A stretch of 64,000 nt of DNA, from the NCBI GenBank assembly GCA_037975125.1, contig CM075857.1, forward strand, positions 46,257,672-46,321,671. Reading direction: 5' to 3'. The notes under the pieces are model-generated. The model was not told the origin of the DNA. It did not search any database and saw only the letters and a list, made by a program, of their open reading frames with translations. The DNA comes from Latrodectus hesperus (Eukaryota > Arthropoda > Arachnida > Araneae > Theridiidae). Positions 51,939 through 62,522 of the stretch are shown piece after piece. Every line of letters starts with the position of its first letter. The first letter of the stretch is position 1. The position numbers and the translations under genes are program-made.

Positions 51939-52699
51939 CTGAAAAAAAATGATTTTTTAAATATTTTATTACTTGATTAATGGTTTTAAAATTTAAACAT
52001 CATTATAATACATAATTTATAACCTAAATGCTTTAAAATCATATTCTCATTTCGTTTATGTAATTATCAATCTACGCATCCATAATTTTTGATACTTTTC
52101 AGTTAAGAATGGCAAAAATAACAATCAAATATAAAACACAGTGCTGGAAATTTATATGCATTTTCACATTTGTTTATGTAAATATTAATATATTCATCCA
52201 ATATAATTTTTGGAACTAATCAGTTAAGATACAAATTATAGTTAAGAAAAAGCATGGTTATGGGTGAAGATAAACAATTAATAATTTATTAATTATAATC
52301 AATCAAACATACTATAATTTTGAAAAAAATCACATCATGTTTTATCGATTTTTAAGATGAATGGAAATACATAAAAGAACATAAAAAATGTTTAGTTCTA
52401 CTTAAGCAAAAAAACACCCAAACATTTACAATAAGCTTAAAAGAGAGATTTTTGTAGTATAATCACAATGATAATAAATTATTAGAACACATAATTTTAT
52501 TCTTTTATGATAATTGAAGTTTCATTGTCAAGAGGGAAATTGAAACAGTTCCATTAAGTATTTGTGGCAGATGGAGAAACAAATATGTTTATTGGTTGGA
52601 AGTAGAAAAGAAAATTCTAAAAGTAGATTGAAAACTATTAAATAAGACGATAAATGCCAAAAGAATCTAGAAATTAAAAAAACAGCCTCTTCTTGAAAT
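51939..52699. other. MRPL45: Stretch upstream of the first placed MRPL45 exon
   Basis: I looked here for the missing 5' exon of MRPL45 on the minus strand and found no ATG-bearing exon with a phase-0 donor. It is otherwise AT-rich with no recognised element. Confidence 0.4.
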
Positions 52700-54245
52700 T
52701 TTTTAAAAATCGGAAAAAAATTTTTTGTAAAAGAAAACAGTACCAGCAAAAGTGGTCTCTATAAAATATTGAAGAGAAGCAAAGCAATCTAAACTGGAAA
52801 ACTTTGCTAGCTTGGTAGAGACATGAGAAGAATAACATCCCTGTTGATGGTAATGTCATTAAAGTTATGTATTGTTATGAAACTGAACATTAAAAATTTC
52901 AAAGCAACAGAAGATTGATTCCAAATATTTAAAGCTAGATACTGAGTTTTAGAAAATTGTATGGTAGAAGTGGAACTGTGAATAGAATTTCGAAATTTGA
53001 ATGGAAAGAAGTATTGAAATCCCAATTTTTAAAATGTGACCTAAAAGATGTTTTTAATGTGGACAAGACATGTGTGTTTTGTAAGATTTTACTTGAAATA
53101 ACGCTTAGCTTTAAAAACCATAAATATAATGAAATTAAAATTTGAAACAAAAAATTATTGTATTACTCACAGCCAACTTGAATGGAACAGAAAAAAAATC
53201 TTTTTCATAGGAAGATATTTAATACCTAGATGCTTTAAAAATGTTCAAAAACTACCAGCTGCATATCACCTAGAATATAAGCTTGGATTATTGGAAGTAT
53301 TTATAAAAATTGACTAAGACTTAGATCAGCATTTTTTGTTTGAAAATCATTAAGTTTTTCAAATTATGAATAACTGCTCAGCCCATACTTAAATCTCAGA
53401 TTTTGTATCAATTCATGGAGTTCTTCTCACCTAATGCTACTTGTCTTACAGCCCAAGTTCAGGATATAATCAACAGCTTTAAGACCAAATATCATAGGGT
53501 ATTTTTACAAAGAATGATTATGGATTTGGAACTATTTTATGAAATTGACTTTCTAGAAACAATTCATTTGTTCAATTAGATGCTTAAGGAAAGATAATAT
53601 CGAGAGCATTTAAACAGCCTGGCTATATTAAAGAGCCTACAATAACTGGAGAAAGACAAGATAATTTATCTGATGACTTAAGTGAAGCAGAGTCACTTAT
53701 GCATGAATTCTAACAAAAAGCCTCATTGCTACCTGAAATTTCTTTCAAGGATTTGAATACTCACATGTAATATGTATGGAAGTAATATTGGATGATGAAA
53801 CTATTAAGAATATAATGAATGAGTATGATAAAAATCTTTCAGATATAGAACAAGAAAATGGTGTAGGGCAAAGACTGCCTTCAAAACAAGCAGCTGAATC
53901 TCTAACAGTACTAAACATTTTTTGAGGGTAAAAAACAATAAATGAAAAGTAATACTTTGAAAAAAATTGAAAAATACATTTTTAACAATGTAGCTTTTAA
54001 ACACAGAAAAATACACATGATTACTTAGCTTGATCATCAAAGTGAAAATAAGTATCTTTTTAAGAATGAATAGTATTTTGAAAGTATCTTAAAGTACATT
54101 CAAAGTACTTTTTTCTTATAGTATTTTATTTATAAAGAAAAATTAATTTGGAAAAAAATGAAATCTTAATAATTTCATGCAATACTTTTTATTAAGCAAA
54201 ATGTCTTACCGGTCCTTACGAGTTTGTGAAAACGGGAGTCTGCTG
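52700..54245 (+). mobile_element. Tigger/pogo-type DNA transposon relic
   Basis: Broken frames between about 52920 and 53930 keep Tigger (CENP-B/pogo-type) transposase order: KLYGRSG, then DVFNVDKT (normally NADET, with the first catalytic D), PRCFKNV, NNCSAH at about 53375 where the family has a catalytic D in DNCPAH, IINSFKTKYHR, LETIH and a tail with SKQAAESL. The second catalytic D therefore appears changed to N, and many stops and frameshifts make it dead. The right end is at 54245: CAGCAGACTCCCG read inward, with a TA next to it, as expected for the pogo group. The left terminus was not found. Confidence 0.78.
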
Positions 54246-54343
54246 TATTTACAATAACCACTTATATTAACCAGTTCATTACCTTATTTTTAAATAAAGT
54301 AATAGGCCTACTAATATGAACAATAATTGTAAATACAGTAGAC
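54238..54343. repeat. Head-to-head Tigger-like termini (18-bp inverted repeat)
   Basis: GTCTGCTGTATTTACAAT at 54238-54255 and its inverse complement at 54326-54343 (one mismatch) face each other across 70 bases. The right arm runs on into CAGTAGACGTTCATTTTTAC, which looks like the start of a second pogo/Tigger-type element whose body is lost. The identity extends outside the CAG terminus, so either both ends share longer repeats or this is an inversion. Confidence 0.6.
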
Positions 54344-55217
54344 GTTCATTTTTACGCATAATTTTTCAATGAATATTTTTGGTTTATTCTCTTATTTAAA
54401 AGAAATAAGCATTTTCGATCAACTTAATTTCCATATAATTTAATTTCAGTAAATTTTTCCAAAGTAATAGATATAAGCCAATACACAGATGAAAAAGTTA
54501 AAATGGGAAACAAAACAGATTTCAACATTTATCATCAAAAATTATAATTAAACGATGCAATAATCATGAAATTCTCTACCTTCAAAATATTAGATACGTG
54601 TCTGTAAATAAAAACAGTCATGATTTATTTAAGTTGTTTTTTTAAATTTAATATATTTTTTACTTTAATTTATAGCCACAAACTTCTTTAAAATTACACA
54701 ATAGTAATTTCAGTTCGACAAAACATATTTTTTGGTAATATGGTTTTCAACACTTCCTCCTTCATAGATTGTGAGCTAATAAATTTATCTAAAGCAATAA
54801 TGGGTACTAAATTAAAACAAGCATTACATTTTTGATAAAAGTTCATTTGTAAAAACAAAAAACTAAAATATCTTAATCCAAACAAACATTTGTCTAATTG
54901 TTTGTTTATATTTAGGCAAGTCAGTAAAAGTTAAAGTTATTTATTTTTCTGGCTGCCTATTTGTGCTTAACACAGTCTCAACCGCTTCATAATTTTAAAC
55001 TACAGCTAAGTAACGAGGGTAACGACTAGATTGGCAACCCTTTCTCAATACTTCGTTACTACTTCAACAGTAGAGCTGGGTTTCTCTATAAAGGGCTCCA
55101 AGTATAAAAAACCCTTGGCAACAGCTTTTCTATTGATATTTAGCTACTGAAGAATGCAACTTTTTTTACATTTTTACATAGTTAGTTGTTTGCTAAATTA
55201 TTTTACTTTGTGTGGTT

Positions 55218-55262
55218 AATCAGAAGAATTACTAAAACTTCTATATTGTAATTCTTCTGATT
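55218..55262. repeat. Perfect 15-bp inverted repeat
   Basis: Arms 55218-55232 (AATCAGAAGAATTAC) and 55248-55262 are exact inverse complements with a 15-base loop. Confidence 0.95.
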
Positions 55263-55290
55263 ACAATAAATATATTTGTGTAAATTAATA

Positions 55291-55328
<38 letters not shown>

Positions 55329-55822
55329 AGCGTATAATATAGAACATTTTTATTTAATACATAATTTTGATTTTGTTAACACATTAATTAATTTAGAAAA
55401 ATTGCAATTTTTTTGGAATATCATTTTTTTGTTGCTTAATGTAAGTACATTTAAACGTTTTGCACGCCGAATATAATTTTTATTAATTTTAATTTGCCGA
55501 CTGAGTAATCAATAACTGCAATAAAAAATGCTAATACAGTTAATAAATTAAAAATAATAAATATTGTTATTATTTAGTAACACTTGTGCCATAGTCTTTT
55601 TTTAACGTTAAAATTTTACTTGTTGATAGTAATATTAATTATTCCTTTTTTTTATATTTCAGTTTTTATTTGGTGCATTTATTAAATTAGATCCCATTTG
55701 GGCTAATAAATTATTCGATTACCAGTTTTAAGTACTCCTTTTTATTTTAGGATCCTTCAATACAATAAAGATTTTAAATGAATATAAAATTCAATTATAT
55801 TATACAAAGGTATACAGCTATG

Positions 55823-55878
55823 AGAAATATATGAACAATGATTGTAAATTGACTAACAATTATTGTTCATATATTTCT
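55823..55878. repeat. Perfect 17-bp inverted repeat
   Basis: Arms 55823-55839 (AGAAATATATGAACAAT) and 55862-55878 are exact inverse complements with a 22-base loop. Confidence 0.95.
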
Positions 55879-55889
55879 TAAATTAATTA

Positions 55890-55955
55890 ATTGAATAACA
55901 ATATTTTGAATAAATTGAATAACAATATTTTGGTAAATTGAATAACAATAATTTG
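55890..55955. repeat. Three-copy tandem repeat, about 24-bp unit
   Basis: ATTGAATAACAATATTTTG occurs at 55890-55908 and 55914-55932, and with one change at 55937-55955, separated by 4-5 base spacers. Confidence 0.9.
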
Positions 55956-56683
55956 AATAAAAGAACAAAATATTTCTTCATCAGTTACTTTAGTTGCATC
56001 TATTTTTTTATGCATAATTAATGCAACTACATCTTTTTTCTAAGACGATGACTTCTTGAATATATTTTGACACTAATTTTACCGAGTAGATAGATACATA
56101 GTTGGCATGTCTGTCTTCATTTTAACATTGAAGACAATTTATATATTAATTCACGTGATAAGCATTTATATTTAGCCTAAAGAGTGTATTGTAATTGACC
56201 ACTGTGGAATTCCTAAGTAAAATTTAAAGATTAAAGAGTACTCAGCAGATATGCAATTAGGTACATAATTATATTGGACATTGATATTAGACGGATTATT
56301 AACCAAATAACAATTAAAATATGAGTGACCATAATTATAAGTTATACGTGAAAAAATGGGTAAAATAATATGTACAAGAAATACAATATATAAAGAAAAT
56401 AATAGTCATTGCCAATATATGATTATTAGTTCAGTTTATGATTATTACTATGTGTATAACTATTAAGACTTAATGTTTATTACACCAAAAATGTCATTTT
56501 AGTGCAAAATGTAAATTTAAAACAAAGAAACTACCCTGTTGAAAAAAAGGAAATACAATATTGTTCTGGATATTTTTCAAATAATTGTTAAACATCATAC
56601 ATATATAGTATTATGGAAGTAAGAAATTATAAAATAGTAATTATTTTATTTTTATAAATTAAGTGACTTAAAAAGTCTATCTA

Positions 56684-58007
56684 CGAGGTTTGTCCGGAAA
56701 ATACGTATAAAAGTCGAATAATAACTTTATTTTACAGTTTGCAGTCACCGCCAGTGGCACTACTGTTGTAACCAATTCCATCAACGCTCAGTTCGAGTCA
56801 GATCGCTTTGCGTGTAAGTAGGAGTGTGCGGCTGCTTGTTGAAAGTTACACTTTTTCACCTGCCGTCGGCATGAAGCTCTCTCTGATTGAGGAACACGTA
56901 TCAACATCAAGTTTCTTGCAAAGCTGGGCAAGAATGGCCGAGAGATTTTTGAGTGTTTGAAACAAGTTTACGGAGACAATTCTCTGAAGGAACCAACCGT
57001 GATCAAGTAGTTAAAAAGGTTCCGCGAAGACCGAGAAGACGTGAAAGATGACCCTTGCCCAGGATGCCCGTCGACATCGAGTTCTGATGAAAATGTTGAA
57101 CGAATTCGGGCTTGTGTTCTTAAAGACTGTAGATTGACAGTCAGAATGATTGCCGACGAGAGCTGTCAATCCCCAAAACAATCGTTCACGAAATTCTAAC
57201 ACAAAAAATTTAAATAAAGAAATTGTGTGCGAAAATTGTACCAAAGCTCTTGACGCCAGAACAGAAAGCAAAGAGGGTTGAGTACTGTGAGGACAGGTTG
57301 GAAGCAGAGGAAAGAGGGGACTTTCTTAACAGTGATGACTCTCATCACTGTGGAGACGAGTCCTGGTTTTATGAATTCGATGTGGAGCTCAAATCTCAAA
57401 GCAAGGAATGGAAGCTAGCGGGAGAACCGAGAACAAAAAAGTCGCAAAAATCGAGGTCCAATGTGAAGACAATGTTGATTGTCTTCTTTGATTCTAGGGA
57501 TATTGTTCACAAGGAATTTGTCCCTCCCGGCCAGAGAGTGAACGGTAATTTTTACTTTGAAGTTTTGACGCGTCTCAGAGCTCATGTGGCCCAAGTTCGA
57601 CTGGATTTGGCAAAAGGGGCAGGTCCTTCATCACGACAATGCGCCTGCTCACACGTCGTTCGTTATGCGTGAGTTTTTGGCCCGAAGTTCAATCATCGTG
57701 ATAGACCACCCGCTTTATTCACCCGATTTAGCCCCTTGTGACTTCTTCTTGTTCCCGAAATGCAAAATGGTGCTTCGGGGGCGGCACTTGGGAGATGTAG
57801 AAGTCATCAAGGCAGAAACGACTCGGCAATTGAACAGCATCACAAATGAAGACTTTCAGCAATGTTATCAAGAGTGAGAATCGGCGTTGGCAGAAGTGTA
57901 TCTCGTCTCAAGGTGAGTACTTTGAAGGAGACCATATTGTAATACCTGAATAAATGTAAAATAAAGTTATTATTCAACTTTTATACGTATTTTCCGGACA
58001 AACCTCG
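56684..58007 (+). mobile_element. mariner-family transposon with 53-bp inverted repeats
   Basis: A 1,324-bp element flanked by TA (56682-56683 and 58008-58009). The terminal inverted repeats at 56684-56736 and 57955-58007 begin CGAGGTTTGTCCGGAAAATA and differ at one position in 53, unusually long for a mariner element. The GC-rich interior contrasts with its surroundings. It carries one decayed transposase. Near-identical ends beside a frameshifted gene suggest the copy either decayed after insertion or was moved in trans after losing its gene. Confidence 0.95.
56871..57877 (+). pseudogene. mariner transposase, frameshifted
   Basis: The likely start is the ATG at 56871. Within about 30 bases the reading shifts frame, after which the N-terminal DNA-binding region is recognisable (INIKFL, GREIFECLKQVYGD, REDVKDDP, GCPSTSSSDENVERIRA). 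Stop codons fall in this part, including one near 57008 where the family has tryptophan. The catalytic part starts in the frame 57223-57672 with GDESWF (first D). A shift near 57590-57640 moves to the frame 57584-57877, with HHDNAPAH (second D) and SPDLAPCDFF (third D, 34 residues on): the DD34D signature of mariner. It ends at TGA 57875-57877. It also keeps FVPPGQ-VN, a common mariner motif. The protein cannot be made intact from this copy. Confidence 0.9.
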
Positions 58008-58276
58008 TATATTGTATGATTTTTAATTCCGCTTATCGTTATATATTATACAATATTTATTCACATTACTAATCTTGAATCATCTAATCACAAAAAATTT
58101 ATTCCTTTTGCTATTCTTAGACTTTGTTCATTCTTATAAAAAATAAATAAATAAACAATGGGTTAACAGCAGTATTACTTGAAATATATAGAGACGATAT
58201 TGAATATGGAATACAATTATTTTATGGAAATGAAAAGGAAATAAGAAGTTATCTTTTCCTTGTGAGTAAGACAATG

Positions 58277-59008
58277 CAGTAGGTGATCAGTTAACGAACA
58301 GTTCGAACCGCAGATAAATCGGACAACGAACACTTTCACGAAAACATTTTCGTGTTCTGATAAAAAACTGAAACGAATTCTAACAAACATTTCTTGGCTG
58401 TCGGAGCATAATTGCAGGATTGCCAAACTCAAAGGTCTAAAAATCGTTTTTCACCTCTCTTGAATTATATATTGCTTCAAAGTTTTATATTGGAAAAAAA
58501 ATGTTTCCAATGGAATATTTGCAGCCAAAGTATATCATTAGTTTCGGTTTTGATTTCTTTGAAAACTGAAACTGATTTTATTTTGAGTGCTTCCCACCTT
58601 CTTGTTAATTCACTGTCTCATACGTAGTCTTGAATAACGAATTCTATATAATATACAGACACCAAAAACAACGATCTTATTAATCACTTTACCACGACAA
58701 TGCTGATAATGACTTCCGAAAAATCTTGAAAAAGAGAGAAAAGTAATCGACATCGGGCATGTTCTTTAATACCCTATTAACAAAAAATGAAAAGGACTGA
58801 TTAATATGCAAGACTATATGTATGTATTATTTTTTATAAACTTAATAAGAAATTTTATATCCTTTTTCACTTTCAGTTTTAGGGTCTCCTGAACGAATTA
58901 ATCGATTTCACAAAAGAATCTATGGTAAATCGATGATCGGTTAACGAACAATTCGGATAGCGAACATAGTCTTATAATAGATTATGCTCGTTAACCGATC
59001 ACCCACTG
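58277..59008. mobile_element. Non-autonomous pogo-like element (MITE), 732 bp
   Basis: The left end CAGTAGGTGATCAGTTAACG pairs with a right end whose inverse complement is CAGTGGGTGATCGGTTAACG. TA follows the right end (59009-59010). The base pair before the left end is TG, one change from TA. Termini starting CAGT with TA targets fit the pogo/Tigger group. The subterminal parts contain repeated GTTAACGAAC and CGAACA motifs on both sides. The right end alone forms a hairpin (GATCGGTTAACGA / TCGTTAACCGATC). No transposase frame is present. Confidence 0.75.
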
Positions 59009-59010
59009 TA

Positions 59011-60060
59011 AAGTAATATGCAGTTCCAGAACTCATTGAATATTTTTTTATTTCTAAGCACTTTTTTACTATTAACGTTTCTGTAAAAATGCTTGAACTA
59101 AAAACTTTTATTTTGTTACAGTTTTTCTGATAAATGAGGATATTTCATGAAGTCTCTAAACTCGTGCAGATGGATTTTAGCAATTTTTTTGATACATCAT
59201 GCAACTATTTTATTAGATCATTAATATATCTGATTAAAGTTTAATCATATAATAAAATTTTTTATTTTCTAATATGCTCATTCATGTGAATTAGCGAGAC
59301 AACTTAATAAACATCTTAATTAAAAGAGAAATTGGAAAATTCAATGAAAATTTTATAACTTTGTTTCCTAAATGATTAAATGCTCTTTTTTAAATGTGTT
59401 CCTTTTCAAATTATGGAAATTGACAACATTAATTATTTGGCAAAATATATCTAATATGATTTATTAATTTTATTAGCAATGTTAAAAATGTAGTTTTTTA
59501 TATTTCAGTATAAATCCTCATATTAATATTAAATTTTTAAAAGTTTTTATGGAGTAAAATTTATATAGCAATTAAAAATACTTTCAATATGTAAAAAAAA
59601 TTAATTGTAAGCGATTTTTATTTATTTTATCTTTTTACATTTTTCAAGAATGTTTAAAATTTATTTGCAATGTATATATAAATACCATATTTATATAGTT
59701 ATTATTATACAGAAAATAGCTGAAACTCATGAAAAATGAACCGCGTTTCTTATTATATTTCATGGAAAAAAAAGTTATTTATCAGTGGAATAATATTTTT
59801 AACAAACAGAAAATGAGTAGAAAACTTAAATTTGCCAATGAATTATTCTTAACATCAAGTTCTTAATTTGCTACTTTAATTATAAGACTTGTTTTCCACG
59901 ACATGTAATTTTACTTCTTAAATTAGTACTCTTGTTTTAGAGGAACACACAATTGTACCTCCTTGTATTTACACAATTGGCACAATTATCAAAGATTGAA
60001 GAAATTCACCTCTTTTGGCCTGGCAGAATCTCAAAACCTAATATCTTGTGAGGTTGAACT
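59011..60060. other. Gene-free stretch
   Basis: AT-rich sequence with no recognised gene or element. The start of the LINE-related frame at 59963 is probably not coding before about 60060. Confidence 0.5.
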
Positions 60061-61010
60061 TCGATATTTAAGTTTTTGTTTTCATCCCTTAGAGGGAATG
60101 CCAAGGGTCATCTTCCATTTTGATCTGAATTCCACTGCAAACAAGCACACTCACATCGAAGATCATCTTAGACAGTTTGCACTAGAAATTATTAATTGCA
60201 TCCCCTGCGATGCAGTGCGAATATATACCGATGGTTGTCTTTCAAAAGACCGTACTGGGAGCGGAGTTTGTATTAGAACCCCTCAGTCTGAAATTATGCT
60301 AAAGCTACGTAACCTTGACACTTGTACAGTCTTCCTATGAGAGTTGATAGTGATTAAGGTGGGGATTTCTGCTATCATTTCCAGCAACCGTGATTTTGGA
60401 GGACTATGAATTATGTCGGACAGCAGCAGCGCACTGCAACATCTCAGTGACTGGTACTCTATAAACGATAAAACAAGTATACCTATTCTGCTCAAATTCA
60501 AAATGATTTCCCAAGACCATGATGTACATCTCCAATGGATTTCATCCCATGTAAATATTAGCGACAATGAGACCACAGATCGACTAGCCAAAGAAGGCAG
60601 TGAAGAAGATACGCCCACTTACATACCAGGAACTTTACTCTAATGAAAAATCTAGATTACCTTCAATCGGGCAAATTCCACCCACGCATCAAAAGTACTT
60701 TGGAACATCTGCTGGAAAGCTTCTGGTAATAAAATATGATCGAAAATCTCAGACTGCTTTGCCCAGATTCTCAAGTAGATATCTAAAATGTTTATCGTTT
60801 GAACGTGGTACAAAGAATGATCCCACTTGTAAAAAATGATGTGACCATCCATCCTCACCGAAACATATTCTGGATTGCGACGGACTTTCCCGGAAAGATT
60901 TATCCTCAGATCTTCTGACTTTCTGACTGTCAACAATTTATTGGAGTTGATCTGACTAATGTCAGATCTTTAAAGAGGATAAGCCACAGCACAACAACAT
61001 ATTTATTTTA
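60061..61010 (+). mobile_element. 3' part of a LINE with RNase H domain, plus strand
   Basis: The frame ending at 60340 contains KHTHIEDHLRQFALEIIN, then RIYTDGCLSKDRTGSGV: the start of the RNase H domain, with its first catalytic D in YTDG. After a frame break, 60413-60643 carries WISSHV and ETTDRLAKEG, the conserved end of the domain. The frame then shifts to a PTHQKYF...SRYLKCLSF segment and a SPKHILDC motif before the ORF2 end near 60945. Several frameshifts and stops make it inactive. It belongs to a different LINE lineage from the one at 28395, since their last residues differ. Confidence 0.82.
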
Positions 61011-61170
61011 AAATGAGTACCGTTTTTCTGCTATATGAACTTTAAGAATAATTTGAATATTTTCCATTAACATATTGTGAAGTTGTTGGCATTTATTTAG
61101 AGAATCTTCCGATAAAATCGATAGAATTACACAAAATTGAATAAAGTTTAAAAAAATCCTAAAAAAATCC

Positions 61171-61330
61171 CTAGAAGAGCATCTGAGGATAAATTCTCCG
61201 GGGAGGATTTATCCTCAGATGCTCTTCTAGTCATCGACTTTCTGACTGTCAACAATTTATTGAAGTTGATCTGACAAATATCAGATCTTTAAAGCCACTA
61301 CAAGAACAGAGGAACACACAACAAAAATTA
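61171..61330 (+). mobile_element. Second copy of the LINE 3' end with an inverted leading piece
   Basis: 61207-61310 repeats the last part of the LINE at about 60897-60977 (ATTTATCCTCAGAT, then GACTTTCTGACTGTCAACAA and CAGATCTTTAAAG). It retains bases lost from the first copy, so it still reads SSDALLVIDFLTVNN before a stop. Immediately before it, 61171-61194 is the exact inverse complement of 61207-61230, making a 24-bp hairpin with a 12-base loop. Confidence 0.8.
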
Positions 61331-62457
61331 GTAATTTCTCAAGCATATAAGGAATAAAATGTTTTTTATATATAGTTCCACTGTGTAAATTATTATTTTT
61401 TATCACATATAATACTTAATAATTGACTTTCATCTATATACCACTAGCGTTTGTCAAAAAGGAAATTCCTATTTGAGAATACTGATTAAAATTACTATAT
61501 TCACGTATTTCTTCATAAAAATTTTTTTTTAACTTATTGCAATGTTGCCCTCATATTTTGTATAAATATTTTATAAAATGAAAGGAAAAACAATTTTTAT
61601 TCATTACATTACAATAAATAAATAATGTAAAATTTGCATATATTTAATAATAAAAAAATTAATTTCACTATTAGAGAGTGACTAGCGAAATTCTTTTTAA
61701 TTTTTATAAGTATATTGTTTTAAGAGTTACTTTCCGGAAAATCAAATTAATACGGATTTCAATGCAAAATGTTGAGTAAAAAAATCAAATTTATTATCAG
61801 TAATTATAGGCTTTAGATATCATACTTCGTAATTTATCTTTAAATTCTTAATCCTGATTCATCCAACCAAATATTTTATTAATTTTTGCTATCTTAAGCG
61901 CATCAAATCAACAAGGAAATAAAAGCAGTTGCAGATTATTTTAAATGAACACATTGGAAATCATGCCGTTATGCAGAAATGGTTATAGTAATTAGTTATG
62001 AGTGACGCACACGACGAGATTTCAATCTAATCGTTACGGTAACGAAGGAGAATACAGCCTCCAGCTTGGGTTTACTGATATAAAGGCAAAGGGCATTTTT
62101 TCTCCAATTCTTTAGTGTCATTGAACCGTAAAGTATATAAAATGTCTGAAATGTAAAGCATGCCTCATAATTGTTGCCTTTCAGCGGAATATTTAACAAG
62201 TGATTTACTGTGCTTCTTCCATGTATCTTTCTATTCAACTGTATTGTCGCTGATATTTTTAATTTAGTTATATTTTACAAAAACTTCAAAAATACATCAC
62301 TTGTTACCTTAAATCACTAGTACACAATATATAACTACAGAATCTTGCAATTTCGTAGTTAATTATTACAGTTCGAGCACCTTAAATTGTAATCTCCACT
62401 TCAAATTAAATAAATCATTAACGTGAATTTACTATCGATATTAAAAATAAAACTTAC
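61331..62457. other. Gene-free stretch
   Basis: No gene recognised. The minus-strand frame 61996-62238 (80 codons) has no family motifs and no clear splice context. Confidence 0.5.
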
Positions 62458-62522
62458 CTTATTTTAGTTAAAAAAAATTTATTTTGTCTGTCACTGTGGG
62501 ATTTGAAAATTGCTAACAACAT
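62458..62522 (-). other. Candidate first coding exon (possible mitochondrial presequence)
   Basis: On the minus strand an ATG at 62522 opens 21 codons plus 2 bases (MLLAIFKSHSDRQNKFFLTK and onward) up to a strong donor, AAG|GTAAGTT, at 62458/62457. The peptide is basic and hydrophobic, like a mitochondrial targeting sequence, and the strand and direction fit MRPL45. However, it ends in phase 2, whereas the next placed MRPL45 exon (51938-51816) needs phase 0 at its acceptor. A further small exon would have to lie between them, or this belongs to another transcript, or it is chance. Confidence 0.3.

Larger units (their letters stand above)
54344..56683. other. Gene-free stretch with fold-backs and a short tandem repeat
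   Basis: No gene recognised. It contains two perfect inverted repeats (55218-55262; 55823-55878), a TA tract at about 55289-55324, and three tandem copies of an ATTGAATAACAATATTTTG unit at 55890-55955. Confidence 0.6.

Noticed and set aside
52528..53150. Cluster of minus-strand frames of 61-73 codons
   Set aside because: They are shadows of the decayed Tigger transposase on the plus strand.
61996..62238. 80-codon minus-strand frame
   Set aside because: Considered as a missing MRPL45 5' exon, but it shows no match to the family, no suitable donor and no other support.
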